55,846 nt of DNA from Chara braunii (taxonomy: Eukaryota; Streptophyta; Charophyceae; Charales; Characeae): NCBI GenBank assembly GCA_003427395.1, contig BFEA01000438.1:376213-432058 (forward strand), read 5' to 3'. Position 1 is the stretch's first letter. Every line of letters starts with the position of its first letter. This document shows positions 33,377 to 45,717 of the stretch, piece by piece. The translations under genes were made by a program, and so were the position numbers. The notes under the pieces were generated by a model. It did not search any database. It had not been told where the DNA came from and worked only from the letters and a program-made list of their open reading frames with translations.

Positions 33377-36300
33377 TTTTTTTTTTTTTTTTTTTTTTTA
33401 TAAGGAAAAAAGTGGGTCCAATGCCCAAGGCTGATATTACAAATAAAAAGATTGAGGCCGGGGTCCTCACAGTCTACCCGGAGTAACCGAACCAAACATG
33501 CTGAAGTGCTGATAATGAAACTGTGAGATAATGATACTCATGATGAAGGTGATGATGATTAGTATGCAAAAAAGTTGGAAGACTATGCTATAACAGCTAT
33601 TCTGGCCGCCTAAACCTAGACCCACTCTTGATCCTCCCTGTGCCCGGACATTACTTCTCAGAGACAATGTCCTCCTAACCAATACTAAGCCGTAGCTGAC
33701 ATTTTTTCTCTTACAATCAGAAGAAATATTGTTAAAATCCAAACATGAGCCTCTTCACCCCGACCTGGGCGCCAGATTAAAACTTTCATTCCTAGCTCTA
33801 TTTGCTATTTCTCCAACAAATCTTGTTATAGCCTGGGTGTTTTATAAAGGTTGAGCAACTTCATGGCCAAACCATGATGCGGGAACAAAAAAATATTATG
33901 TGGGGGGGGAAAGGGATTTAGGAAATCTTGCATTGGACGGAGGGGGATCGATGGATCGACCTCAGTCCACTCATTGAATATAAGCCTGTAGTTCCTATCT
34001 ACCTCCTAGACCCCTTTTTCTCTCCTCTCACCTTTTCATTCCACCCTCCCAATCTTTCCCCCTTTCTCCCCCCTTAACCAGTCTCTGCTGAACATTTGGA
34101 TGAATTTGAGGATATCTTCTTTAGATGAGATGAAATGAATATTTTCCTTAACCATTTCCCAGTGAGACAGGATCTCAGTTTGCACTTGTTGTTTGATATT
34201 TTCTGTAAACTCTGGGCCATCTAATCTGAACCCTTCCCAATCATTGGTACATCTTCTTTGCCATATTGCCCTGAGGATGACTCTTCGTCCCAGAGCGAAA
34301 AGATTTTGAGTGTAATTATCAATTTGTTCTGGTGACCAGATTTCAAGCAGAATTATTTTTCATCCCCATGGCCATTGCGCCTTAGTTTCTAGGTGGTTCC
34401 AAATGCGATCCCACCACTTCCAGAACCAAACAGCTCCAGGACAAGACAAGAAGATGTGTTCTATAGTCGCCGGAATTTTTCTGCTGGGGAAAACCGATTT
34501 GCAAAGCTTACACCATGGTTCTGCTATTCCTTTTTTCTCGAGAGAGGTCCTAGTGATTATCCAATCATTCGTGGGTAGGCAGCAGTGTTCAATTTGCCAC
34601 TGAAGATATACTATTTTTGTAGGTTTTATATTTATTGAACTAAATCATTTAACCTGGCTTAATTCTTCCTGATTGAGATTCAGTTGTTGCCTCCACCTTG
34701 CTGAGACTTTATCCTTTATATTAATTTTTGGTTTGAGCATTCGGTAGGTTGATTTGACCGATAAGGAGTGAAGTGACCTCTTGTACTTCCTTTCCTTCTT
34801 TTCTTGTCCACCCCATGTCCAACACTTTGGGTCCAGCGATAGGTCTACAATTTCTGTTGCTGGTCTATAGGTCAACCATGAAGATGTGTCTATTTGAAGT
34901 ACTCTTATTATGAAAATTTGGTCCATCGGCATCCATTGTGTTTTGCTTTCTGGGTGATGGGTCACTGTATTGTCTTCTTTTAATAGGAAGAGATCAACGA
35001 ACACTGATGAATCGAGGGAGATATCTACTATATTGCCAGTCATCCGAGATTCATTCCTGAGACTCACCCAATCACTTTCTTGAAAAATTTTACCTTTCTT
35101 AAGAATACGAACCCAATCAAGTGGAATTATATCAATAATCTTTTCCAAGTATTCCTCCACATGATGACAATATCCGAGTTTGATTTGTAAGTTGGAAGGG
35201 GTCAACCAATCTTTGGCCTCTACGTCCCAAATGTCTTTTATTCTTGTGACGCCCTTCCTGATCCATCATTTCCATGGGTTTTCATTACAGTGTAGCATAT
35301 ATCCTTGGGAGTCCCTTATCCATACATTGTTGAAGATAGGCTGTTGGGAAACCTCCTCCCATCTTTGGGGAGGATGCTTATCCGGTAGGGGAAGCTTCCT
35401 CCATGTTTTGATGATAGTAATCCAGAAAGGATCCTTACTAATATCTTGTTTAGCTGCCTCCTTATCTGTAGGATCCTAAGCAATCTGGTTCCTCAAGCCA
35501 CCTCTGGGGATGAGCCATGCCCTGTTTTCTAACCACATTACCGGATCTATTGAGGCATCGGTGGAGGGAGTCAATCTTCTAAGTTGCTCCCATGCTAGGG
35601 CACTCCACGAAGTTTGTGGGTTGAATAAAAGCTTCTTGATCCACTGTATTGAAAGAGCCATGACTTGTATGGCTGGATCTATGATCCAAACCCTCCTCTA
35701 GATTTGGGTTGAATTAAAGTCGACCAGGCTACTCTGCTGATGACGTTTTTGCAATCATGATTGTCTCTCCATAGAAATACTCTCAATTGTTGTTGTAGAG
35801 ACTTAATAGCTGAGTCATCTAGGGCCCACATGGCTGATTTGTATCAGGTCGAGGCCAATATCACATTATTGATTATTAAAGAGCGTCCCATAATCGAGGT
35901 GTGCTTATTTTTCCATAACTCAAGTTTGGTTTTGACAATCTGCAGGATCTTCTCATTATGACTCTTAGGTTTACCTTCTGCTGATAAGAAGATGCCCAAG
36001 ACTCTAATGGTAGTATCTTTGGGAAGCCATTTGATAAGGGGGAGTTCTGAAGGTCTTACCCCTTGGTGGTGAATCCACCATCCTAAGGTTTTATCCCAGT
36101 TGACCCTCATATAAGATAGTTTATGAAATTTATTCATTAATCTGTGGATTGCCTCCATATTTTCTTGTGTGGCATCTACCATTAAAGATAAATCATCTGT
36201 AAACAGTGAACAAACAGGAATCGCCTCTTCTGGAATAAAAAATATCTGGATCTTTTTGATATCCTTGTGACAGTTCAAATTGGCAGCTAGGGCTTCTATG

Positions 36301-36706
36301 ACTATGATGAACAAAAAAAGAGTTAAAGTGTCTCCTTGTCTTAAAGATCTCTGAAGGTTTATTGGGGGAGTCAAATTGCCATTAACCATAACTCTTGTAG
36401 TTGCTTTTTGGTGCAATATCTTTACCCATTTTCTGAAATAAGGTCCAAAATTCATTTTTTCAAGGCATTTGTCCAAGAAGAACCAGTCCACGTAATCATA
36501 GGCTTTTTCGAAGTCTATGAAGATAAATGATGCATTATGTTTAGACTGACGTGAGACTTTAATTAGTTCATTAATGAGCAGGATGTTGTCTTGGATATTT
36601 CTGCCCGTGATGAATCCTGTTTGTGCTGGATGAATGATATCCGTAATGACTTTTAGCATTCTGTCTGCCAGAGCTTTAGCTACTAATTTATATGCTACCG
36701 TAAGAA
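33377..36706 (-). mobile_element. L1-type LINE, 5'-truncated, minus strand
   Basis: On the minus strand this element starts within reverse transcriptase at about 36706 and ends in a poly-A tail, seen here as about 23 T at 33377-33399. Homology to LINE proteins begins at a VAYKLVAKALADRM segment, with nothing LINE-like to the right of it, so it was probably truncated during insertion. No clear target duplication was found. Confidence 0.85.
34645..36706 (-). pseudogene. LINE reverse transcriptase (minus strand, broken)
   Basis: The best open part (35844-36659, 271 residues) carries the main RT blocks: PAQTGFITGRNIQDNILL, FIDFEKAYDYVDW (catalytic Asp in F-D), MVNGNLTPPINLQRSLRQGD, and SLFTDDLSLMVD with the F-x-D-D pair. 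It then reads KLSYMRVNWDKTLGWWI and GRSLIINNVILAS, as in plant L1 ORF2. A second open part (34645-35205) is in a different phase, so at least one frameshift and several stops lie between. The endonuclease is missing. It is inactive. Confidence 0.88.
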
Positions 36707-37306
36707 GGGGAGCAGGAGTGATTTAGGGGGCTGTTCTGAACTGGGGCTGGGAGGTGAGGGGGCGCCTTCCAGCGGAGGCAGTGAAAGGACAAAAGTTTGT
36801 TTTTTTGGGGGGAAGGAGTAATCCACTCGGTTTCTTGTAAACCTTTTACATTCAACAGAGACGTGAATAGGCGCAAGAATTTTCATGGGGAGAGAAGTTG
36901 TTCCCTCATGTCTTCTCTCCTTGTGGAAAAAATAGGTGTTAACTGTCTTTTTAGGTTACGATTCCTGCACTTGTATTTGAGCTCCCTGAATTGAGGTTGT
37001 AATAGAAAAGTTTTCATAATTTTGATACTGGTTGCAGTGGACTGTGTTTGTGGAGATGGTTAAAGATAATGCGCTCTGCGGTGAAGGGGCTAGCCAGTAG
37101 GGCTGAAATAGGGTACAATAGCGGTGAAGATGGTAGCTCTACCGAAGTAAGTCTTGCCAGGGTAAGGTTGAGATGTTTTTTTTGGTTGGATGTCTGCAAC
37201 CAGTGCCTGAAAGAGTGGACGATCGGAACTACAGCTATGGCGACGATTGGTGGCTTGTCCGGTATCTGCTGATGTCCTTGTCCCAGTGGTTTACGAATGG
37301 ACGAGG
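36707..37306. other. Unassigned stretch
   Basis: No gene or element is recognised. Short frames overlap on both strands without motifs. Confidence 0.4.
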
Positions 37307-37590
37307 TGAGAACGACGCTGGTCGGTGCTGGGGCTTGGTCGTGCTGCCCTGTAACCTGAGTGGTACGTGGGCATGAGACCTGGTAGAGAGATCTGGGGAG
37401 TTGTCGAGGGTGGAAGACACTCTAGTGTCTGTTAGTGAACTGATACTTAGTCGACGCTGGCCGGAGCCGGGGCGGGTCGCTTTGCCCTGTAGCCTAGCAG
37501 GGGGGGGGGTTCTGGGGNGGGTCGTGCCACTCTGTAACCTAGCAGTTGGGGGTGGGAGGCCTGGTAGAAATTGGGTATCGGGGTATAGGG
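37307..37590. repeat. Three imperfect tandem copies, G-rich
   Basis: A unit of roughly 80-130 bp is repeated. It contains CGACGCTGG(C/T)CGG, a GGGTCGTGC or GGTCGC segment, CCTGTA(A/G)CCTAGCAG and CCTGGTAGA. One copy includes a run of ten G and an N at 37518. Confidence 0.6.
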
Positions 37591-37769
37591 GAGAGGCGGA
37601 TAGGGTTGATCTGCTGACAGCTGCTAAAGGCAGGTGGTTTTCGGTCTGAATATTCCCATGATCAATCCTTAGAGAACCTAACTCTTTGTGTAGATTGCAC
37701 AGCTATCATCTTTAGCCGAAGCCGGGTAATGGTCCCGGTAACTCTTTTTTTTTTTTTTTTTACATAGTC

Positions 37770-37872
37770 TCCTCAAAATGTTTTTGAATGGGACACTGGG
37801 CCCGGTTCCCAGCACGTGTTGCTCCCCACGAATAGATTGGAGCATGTCCAATTCAAAAAAAAAAAGAAAAAA
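37770..37872 (+). mobile_element. SINE-like retroposon, plus strand
   Basis: The segment CTGGGCCCGGTTCCCAGCA, followed by GTGTTGCTCCCCAC and ATAGATTGGAGCATG, ends in an A-rich tail (37854-37874). A reverse-orientation copy with its own poly-A lies at 39950-40085, and tail-less pieces lie at 41805-41862 and 43030-43140. Short length, A tail and multiple copies fit a SINE 3' half. No pol III promoter boxes were identified. Confidence 0.65.
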
Positions 37873-38169
37873 AAGAGGCATGATTGAGCAAGCCCTGTTG
37901 TACGCGTACTTTGGGCACTAGGTATAGGCGTTCTTTCTACAGGTCCCATAGGTAGACCCCAATTGTCCCCTAAACTTAACTTGGGCTCGCAGTGCATGGA
38001 TCTAGTCGTGCACTTGTAGATATCACAGGCACCCTCTAATGTGCCCCACCCCAAAGCCAAGGTCTAACCAATGACACCCTCTAAGAAACCTGGGTAGTAT
38101 ACCCACCTAGCACAGTTGTTCTCAATTATTCTAATTAGATTGTGGTTGTACTGTTGTTCCAATTGCAAC

Positions 38170-38780
38170 CTAGAGGTTCTAGCCTATTATCAGCAGATGT
38201 GCGGCCACCATCTGCCTCCCGATCTTAATCGTCCACTAGACCCTTCTTCAGCAGCTTGCTGTTGTTCTTCTGGTCATTTTTGGGTGTATGTCATCTTGGG
38301 GGTACCCTAGCCTCTAGCATACAGTGGGTGCACGATCACCATCCGTCCCCATCCTCAGTCATCGGCTACACCCCTCCACTTGTCTGGAGGTGACACAGCC
38401 TCATCCTCAGTAAATATTTTCCACCGAGTCTGGAACTAGTCCCCTCCTATGGTTGTAAATATGTGGATCGTTGGGAGGTCACGTAGCCATATCCTCCGTA
38501 GTTATGAGGCCACCATTCGTTCTTCGACAGAGACTTCAGTCCCCACTAGTCGTCGTAGTTGTGTGGCTATGTCGCTCCGAGGCAACTTAATCTCATCCCC
38601 AGTAGTTATTAGGCCACCATCCGTTCGTCTACCCAGTCAACAACTAGCAGCCTCCAATCATTGTAGCCCTGTCCTTGTCATCACCTAGAGTAGCAGCAGT
38701 CTCGGTAATCAGCCAGAAATCAGCTGGTGCAGGACCACCATCTGCTCCCATAGCTATGTCATAAACTGGGGCCTACTTTG
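38170..38780. repeat. Diverged tandem repeats around CACCATC(C/T)G
   Basis: The phrases GGCCACCAT(C/T)(C/T)GTTC, CCTCATCC(T/C)CAGTA and ACTAG recur every 90-130 bp. The copies are too diverged for a firm unit boundary. No gene is seen. Confidence 0.5.
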
Positions 38781-38879
38781 GCAGTTATCACCAGACTCTG
38801 TGACATATCGGCCCTGAACAGAATCAAGGGGCAACTGAGCGGCGGTCACAAAAGAAGTTTGTAAATGCGTTCCAAACAT

Positions 38880-39060
38880 GGGTTTAGCACTTCAGTCACG
38901 GCCCAAGTTTGACATGCAGTTGAGTCACGGTCCAGCTACGATCGGCAGTTTCAGTTCGCAGTCCAGTCGCAGCCCGAGTTTCATCTGTCGAAGTCGGGCT
39001 GCAACTGGACTGCTAACTAAAACTCTGAACCGTGATTGAACTGCCAACCCAAACTTCCAA
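38880..39060. repeat. Imperfect long inverted repeat
   Basis: The core pairs CAGTCCAGTCGCAGCCCGA (38959-38977) with TCGGGCTGCAACTGGACTG (38994-39012) around a 16-nt loop. Pairing continues outward with gaps: AGTTGAGTCACGGT on the left against ACCGTGATTGAACT on the right, then CAAGTTTG against CAAACTT. This is a foldback-like element of about 180 bp with no coding capacity. Confidence 0.8.
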
Positions 39061-39080
39061 ACCATGACATGTCCAACTTT

Positions 39081-39165
39081 GGACCTGACTGGACTGGACT
39101 TTTTTTTTTTTTNAAGGTCTCTATCCCGGTGGTGGTAAGAGAACCACCGGGACCTGACTGGACTG
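39081..39165 (-). mobile_element. Short retroposed fragment with 16-bp target duplication
   Basis: GGACCTGACTGGACTG is present at 39081-39096 and repeated exactly at 39150-39165. Between the repeats lies a T run (poly-A on the minus strand, including an N at 39113) and a CCCGGTGGTGG/CCACCGGG hairpin. A related piece with a longer T run is at 43468-43560. This is a very short retroposed element end. Confidence 0.8.
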
Positions 39166-39949
39166 CAGAAGCCATGTTCCGAATGTATTTCGATACCCTA
39201 ACCCAGACCATGCCATAGTTTTCTCCAGAAGGAAACTTTTAACGTCTTTTCTCACTGCATCCTAGCTCAACCTACTGACCTGCTATCTCCACTGATCTGT
39301 TTATTCACTGCACCGGGTTTGGCGGACAAGTACATGGGGTGTCAACCTAGCACCAACGGATTGAATACAGAGAAGGTTTAGGGTTGGCATAATCAATCCT
39401 GCGACCTCCCCGCTGCAGCGCCGGAGCTGTAACCAAGCCAGCTACCTGCTACCTTGGCGTGCGAGGGGGTCATAGGCTGTTTCAACGTCTTTAAAGAGAA
39501 TTGCTGCTTCCTTCCGTCTCTGCCTTGCATATTTTATTGCTGGGGCAAGTACACTTATGTCAGAACAGAGTTCCGAACGGGCAAAAAAAACACGCGTGGG
39601 CAAAGAAAACAGCCGCCAAGTTCGAAAAGGCAATGGAAGTACCGCGGCCTTGATAGAGACACAGGTGTCATAACTACAGGGGTGGGCCGTGGTGTCAGAC
39701 GGGAAAGGAAGGGGAAAAAAAAGAGGGCCAAGGGATGTATTTGGACTGAAATTGCCTTTTCGAGTTTCGCGGCTGTTTGTTTTGCCCCCGCGTGTATTTA
39801 TTTTGCCTTTCCGAACTCAGATCCTGTTGCGGCCGCACTTGTTTCTTTATTGTTTCATTCACCAACAATATGTTATTTAAACTTATTTTTTATGTTTCTT
39901 TTTGGCCTGAATCCTGTTTGGTCTTGGTGCATATGGCAATTCTTTCTTT

Positions 39950-40085
39950 CTTTCTTTCTTCTTCTTTTTTTTTTTTTTTTCTGTTTTCAATGGAACAATG
40001 CTCCCATCTATTTGTGGGGAGCAACACGTGCTAGGAACCGGGCCCAGCGTCTCATTTGAAACCATATTTGAGAACATATACAGAA
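39950..40085 (-). mobile_element. SINE-like retroposon, minus strand
   Basis: Read on the minus strand, the element has CTGGGCCCGGTTCCTAGCA, GTGTTGCTCCCCACAAATAG and GGGAGCATTG, then an A-rich tail (seen as T and TTTC runs at 39950-39982). It matches the copy at 37770-37872 over about 90 bp. Confidence 0.7.
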
Positions 40086-40920
40086 CAAAATGAGATACCA
40101 GGACCAATACCCAGCTTCGGCTGAGAATAGCAATTACACCTTTTCTACGGGTCATGTGCAATTACTTGCCTATTCAACGAAGGGCCTCGTGAAATAGTCT
40201 AAAGTTTAGAAGAAAAATGAGAAGTCTTTTTTCTGAATACGGCAATTCATGCAGGGAAGGAGGCAATTTGTCAGGGGTTTTGCAACTATTTTGTACGGTA
40301 CTACAGGTAGCAGAATTATTCATCTGTAGCTCCTGATTTTGGCGGTACCCTTTCTTCTAGAGCAGTGCTGTCATTCCTTGAATGGCCCTGAAGTACTCCT
40401 CATGCCATGCTGCCTGGATGTACTCTTTCATGCTTTCCTGGAATAGATCCCGGTACATACGCCATAATTCTTTGGGGAAAGAGTCAAGCCTGAGGGGTTT
40501 CTCATCCTCCATCTCACGAGGGTGGTATGGGGTATATCGGATATTAGGGGGATCTCCAGCTATCCTGTTCCAATTTGGCGGTTAACCTGCTTAGTTAACA
40601 GGGGCTCACCCTATTGGACCTAATTCCGCCAGCCAGAACGAAAAACATTTTCACCCGCGTCGGCTCATTTGTCTTTTGATGTGTAGGAGCATTCCAGGTT
40701 GGGAAAAAGAGGCTCAGAGGGACTATTGGTGAAGGGAAGAAGAAAGCAAGTCCACAGGCCAATGGCCTTCCAACAGATCAGGGTGAAGAATGCCTTTGAA
40801 CCACCAGTACTTTCGAGCATCTTTTTCACGAGGCTTGAAATGCCCTATGTGCCAAAAAATAACGAAGCAGCACGGGCCTCCTTTTTTTGGTCATTTTTCC
40901 TGTTCTGACGCCCTGCCGTG

Positions 40921-40930
40921 CCCCGCCCCG

Positions 40931-40974
<44 letters not shown>

Positions 40975-41010
40975 CCCCGCCCCGCCCCGCCCCGCTCCGC
41001 TCTGCCCCCG
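40921..41010. repeat. 43-base C run flanked by CCCCG repeats
   Basis: C fills 40931-40973 without interruption. CCCCG or CCCGC repeats lie on both sides up to about 41010. The minus strand can form G-quadruplexes. The exact length is prone to sequencing error. Confidence 0.9.
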
Positions 41011-41472
41011 CGTTCTGATCGTGGAAATTTGTCGTCCAATTGATTACAACAGGTACAAAAGGATGCAGCTCACCACCATCTCTTGTCGTTTCCTTCTACG
41101 GTCAGGGCAAGTGACATTGATTACTTCTCATAGGAGAAGGATTAAGCTCCCACACTATCTTTCTCTAATATCATGAATCTGCCATTCCTGTTAAGCATCG
41201 CTATCATAAACAATTATCTCACCTGTTCCTATATGATGTGTGTCTCTGACTATCTTGATCTCTCTATTTCCTTTGACTTTTCACTGACTAGTTATGATAT
41301 AGGTCGAGGCACACTCAGCTCATGCCACGTGTCTATCTGGGGGGTGGGAACCCTCCCTAGTGCACGTGATTGTGGTGCACTCTCTCTCCCTCCCCCTTCT
41401 CCTCCCTTTCTCTCTTTCTCCCACTCTCTCTTGCACTTTCTCCCTCCCCTCCTCTCTCTTTGTCTCGCCCCT

Positions 41473-41477
<5 letters not shown>

Positions 41478-41558
<81 letters not shown>

Positions 41559-41559
41559 N

Positions 41560-41596
<37 letters not shown>

Positions 41597-41599
41597 TGA
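41478..41599. repeat. (CT)n(GT)n microsatellite
   Basis: About 50 CT repeats with one N at 41559 pass into about ten TG repeats (41580-41598). Open Ser/Leu or Glu/Arg frames here only reflect the repeat. Confidence 0.95.
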
Positions 41600-41804
41600 T
41601 CACCCCAGTCCTTGCCGCCAGATTCTTGAAGATCTTTAACTCGCTTTGTATCCAGATTACACCCCCTCTCCTCGTGCCTCATTTTGACTGGCGCTGCAAG
41701 CCCTTTGCTCCGGCAGCTGACCCTCGAAACTTGTGGCCGGCATGCAGCCCAGTTCGATAAACATGGCTGGAAAATGCACCAGTGGTTAAATTATATGAGG
41801 GTAA

Positions 41805-41862
41805 CTTGAACCCATTTCCAGCAGGTGCAGCTCCCCAGCAATAGACTGGAGCCTGTGATACC
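41805..41862 (+). repeat. SINE-like fragment
   Basis: TTTCCAGCAGGTGCAGCTCC followed by CCAGCAATAGACTGGAGCC matches the inner part of the SINE-like family at 37770. No A tail is present. Confidence 0.5.
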
Positions 41863-42239
41863 CCAACACACCTACTACCATGGGGCTACCTCACGTGCTG
41901 GTGCCTGCGGCTGCTATCCAGTAGGAGGTCCTCAATGTACCTCAAGATCAGGAGCATGGGGTGCAGGGGTGCACTGGGGAAAAGTATTGAGGATTCCAGG
42001 GGGATATGTGCCAGCAGATGCTGGACATTGGGCGTCGCTGCACTGCTCTCTACATGCACAACAGACAAAAATCATGGCTGCGGTGTATCTTTCCATATTC
42101 TAGTGGAAGATTCACTCTCATTTTGCACATTTCGAGAGTAGTGCAGCGAGGCCCATTATCTGGGCGATAGAGGAGGGGCCGGATCCTCTGCTACGATCTC
42201 TTCAGGGAAGGGCGAGCACTCTCCGATAGCTACTACAAC

Positions 42240-42715
42240 AGCGGCAGTAAAGGAGGCACAACAACATCGACGATATCAATGGCAAAGGCTAGAGCGCAGG
42301 TCATCCACAACATCAACAAGAACAACATCATTAACAGTGACAAGACAGGGGAGCACGTCTGTAACAACATCGACAACAACATTATCATCGATAGTGACAT
42401 GGGGGCAGGCAGCGATGACGATGGCAACAGCGGCGTGGACAACAACAACAAGAACATCAACAACAACAACAACAAGAACAACATCAACATTGTCGAAGAT
42501 GACGTCAACAGCAACAACAACAAAGACTACAAGACGGCGTTATTTGAACTTATTTCGAACAACGGTGGAGACACCAGTCCAGGCAGCTGCGTTTTTGACA
42601 ATGGCGACAAGGACGATCGAGACATCAACAACAACAGTAACAACAACAACGACAACGGCACCTGCACCGCTGGCGGCGTCAACGTTGATTGGAGTCATCC
42701 GGCCCTTGATTTCAA
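42240..42715 (+). repeat. Imperfect AAC trinucleotide repeat
   Basis: AAC- and ATC-rich triplets dominate. A plus-strand frame (42279-43037, 252 residues) is open and asparagine-rich (runs such as NNNNNKNN), but two other frames are open over the same stretch. I treat it as a repeat, not a gene. Its complement resembles the GTT repeat at 5936-6330. Confidence 0.75.
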
Positions 42716-43029
42716 TCAAGTAGGGGTGTTGCCTGTCCCTCAGGTCGGAGGTAGGTTGTTTAGGGTTTTCGTGTGTCTGATCTGTTTTTTGGAGTGTTTT
42801 GATGATTGCTTGTTGTGGTGGTTGATGACAATGCTTGTCGTTAGGGTTAGGCTCCGATGGCAGGAGGTCAATCCTTCCCTGTCGCTGGGAAGTAATCATT
42901 GCTCCTGCTATTTTGGAGTAACGTGGCAGATATGGTGGAATATGGATTTGGCTTTGCATGACATAAACAGACCAAATGAACACAAATCACATAGTAATGG
43001 ATGCACACTTATGATATCTCCACACATCA

Positions 43030-43140
43030 TTGAATAGGGACGCTGGACCCGATCTCCAGTTGACACTCATCATATCATTGTGTAGGGATGCTGGACCCGA
43101 TTTCCAGCAGGTGTTGCTCCCCACCAATAGATGGAGCCTT
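43030..43140 (+). repeat. Two SINE-like fragments in tandem
   Basis: GGGACGCTGGACCCGATCTC (43037) and GGGATGCTGGACCCGATTTC (43085) start two pieces of the family seen at 37770. The second continues through GTGTTGCTCCCCACCAATAG to about 43140. An A-rich tract follows at 43245-43268. Confidence 0.6.
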
Positions 43141-43467
43141 CAACCCTTGGGCACACTTAACGAGGCTGCTCCTATCACCTCGTTAAGTGGTTTCCCCACA
43201 CCTGACGTTTTAACAAAAAAGAAAAGAAAAGGAGGGGGCCTCAAAAAAAAAAAAAAAAAGGAAAAAAATCGAGAAAGAAAGAAGTGCCAAACCACCAGTT
43301 CACCCAAAGCAGAGAAGGGCTCTTACCTGTTTACGTGGTAACCAGTAAGAGCTTTTCGATTCAGGCCTGGGCTGATAGTGAATGCGGCAGGCCATTCTGA
43401 AAGGCGCAGTTCCAGACTCACGAGCCTTGGAAGTAGCTCTGCCAAGTTAGGCTGGTCTTGGGATTTT

Positions 43468-43560
43468 CTTTTTTTTTTTTTTTTTTTTTTTTCTGAAAAA
43501 GCCTTTTTCTTCAAGCCCTCCATCCCACCGGTGGTGAGTGAACCGCCGGAATCCAGGTCT
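43468..43560 (-). repeat. Retroposed tail fragment, minus strand
   Basis: A run of about 23 T (43470-43492) is followed by CCCACCGGTGGTGAGTGAAC and CGCCGG. The same layout is seen in the short element at 39097-39149, giving a second copy of that 3' end. Confidence 0.6.
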
Positions 43561-44079
43561 TGGCCGTCGGGCTGCTCCTGGTCCAGCGTCCCTTGGACAC
43601 ATCATTATAATACAATGCACATTTCCAACGAGTCCTGGAACTGTGGCCTTCACTGTTCTTGCCTTGGAGCTCTCTCTCCCCTCAGAGCTGCAAATTTATC
43701 CTTCCCTTTTCGGAGCTCACTCTTTTCCACAGGCCCAGCCCAATCCCTGGGGGTTGCTGAGGATTGCCAGCCCTTCATTCATGTGCCATCCCTCTCTCTT
43801 CCCCATTGATCCAGCCTATTCCGAGGTATCTGCAGCCCTTCCCTGTGTGTTTACTCGATCCATACCCCTGCCCTGTTAGCTCATTGTGGAGCCTTGTGTG
43901 TAACCTTCCCTGTGTTTTACACGATCCATACAAATTATTATACACAATGGAACATCATATTGAAGAAGATAATATGAGCTTCATATCATGGCGCCATTAT
44001 CTCCCTCCACAACGTCCTCAACACTCCACGCCTGCCCAGGAACACCCAACCCTTCCACTCATCATGCTGTGATGCTCTA
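43561..44079. other. Unassigned stretch
   Basis: No gene or repeat is recognised between the retroposed tail fragment and the LTR. Confidence 0.4.
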
Positions 44080-45580
44080 ACCTCATGCCCAGCACGACTC
44101 CCTGTTTCGGAGTGGGAGGGGCCCGCAAGTGCGTGAAAGGGGCGTGCCACTGTGCCAAGGATTTTTGGGAGAGTGGGGTGGAGTCCCAGATCGGAACTGG
44201 GATCTCCGGTGTCAAGTTTCAAGGACAGAAGTGCAAGTGGCTCGGCGAGAGACCAGTTTTTCTGATCTACGCTTCTCAGAGTCGGGCGACTGGTTCCGCT
44301 GGCCTCGTCTCCTGGGGCAGGTTCGTCGGACAAACCCCGCGGTCCAATAGGTGTAATACTGCTGGTGTGGCGGACCCACTGGGTGAGGTGCTCCGCCTGG
44401 GACAGAGATGGAGATGGAGATGGAGATGGAGGATGAGGGTGGAGCAAGATGACACAGCGCAGCTCCCACGCACGTACTCCAAACTGTGTGAATGCAGAAT
44501 GAATCCAAGTACAGACTCTGGCTGGGGTATACCCCAGCGGACTGACTGGACTGGACTGGACTGGCTGGTACCGACAGAGGTACCAGCCTGGACTGGATTA
44601 CCCCGAATACAACACAGGCCTGTGGAAACAGGCCAAGGGGCTGGACTCATAGGCCAACCAGAGGTACGCTACAGCTGGCACTCCGAGCACGGCCTTCGGG
44701 GACAGTACGGGGCTATCGCCTTCCAGGGGATGACCGTTAGATTGTGGTAGGGAAGGAGGAGATAGAATGGAGGGAAGCTATTTTTTCGATGGCGACAAAT
44801 CCCAACTCCACGTAATACTGGTGGTTACACGTGTCGGGGTAATCCAAGATTCGAGGGTTTTGTCCTATGGCCCGTTGAAAGTCCCATGCACACAGTCGAT
44901 CGTTCTTAGTTTGGCAGGGAAATACCGGAGGTCTTAGTCTCGATCGACGAGAGAGGTGCTCGTTTTCCCAGTACCTTTGGTACTAGCGATCTCTTAGGCA
45001 GTCACGCTCAGTGATCCAAAATGGAATGCCGATGTCCATATCTCATGAGAGAAAGTCAATTCATACCCATGTGCATGCAAGGTGCAATCGGGTCGAAGAC
45101 GGATCATGCAGACACGCGTATATGTGATGACCGCGTCTTTGTGGTCATTCGTATACAGGATCTGTCTCAGAACAGGCTGTAAGACTACCTGCTAGGCATG
45201 CATTTATTCTATTTCCGGTTTATTCAGGAAGACAACATCTTGTGGGCTTAATGCATAAATAAATAGCCGATCAACGAGACATACACGGAAAAGGTGAAGG
45301 AGAAGGAGCAATTTCCCATACGTCAGCCACATGCCCAATCCATACATATCGTAATCCCCTGACCCAACAATCGACTACATCCGTACTTTCAAGGCAATCA
45401 AACAATCAATCGATTTTTGCAGCCGTCATGCATCCTATATATAAAAAAAAAAGATAGGGGAGAAAGAGACAATTCATACATCAATCGAAGATAACAAAAT
45501 ATGAGATTGCCGCAAACAAAGGTAGCCAAGTCCAAAATTAAAATTAAACAAAAGATGCGAAGAGATAACACCACTTCAAC

Positions 45581-45627
<47 letters not shown>

Positions 45628-45628
45628 N

Positions 45629-45717
<89 letters not shown>

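Noticed and set aside
41292-41760. Ser/Leu and Arg/Glu repeat frames in the CT microsatellite
   Set aside because: They are simple translation of the dinucleotide repeat, crossing an N.
42279-43037. Asparagine-rich 252-residue frame
   Set aside because: It is driven by AAC triplets, and overlapping frames on both strands are equally open.
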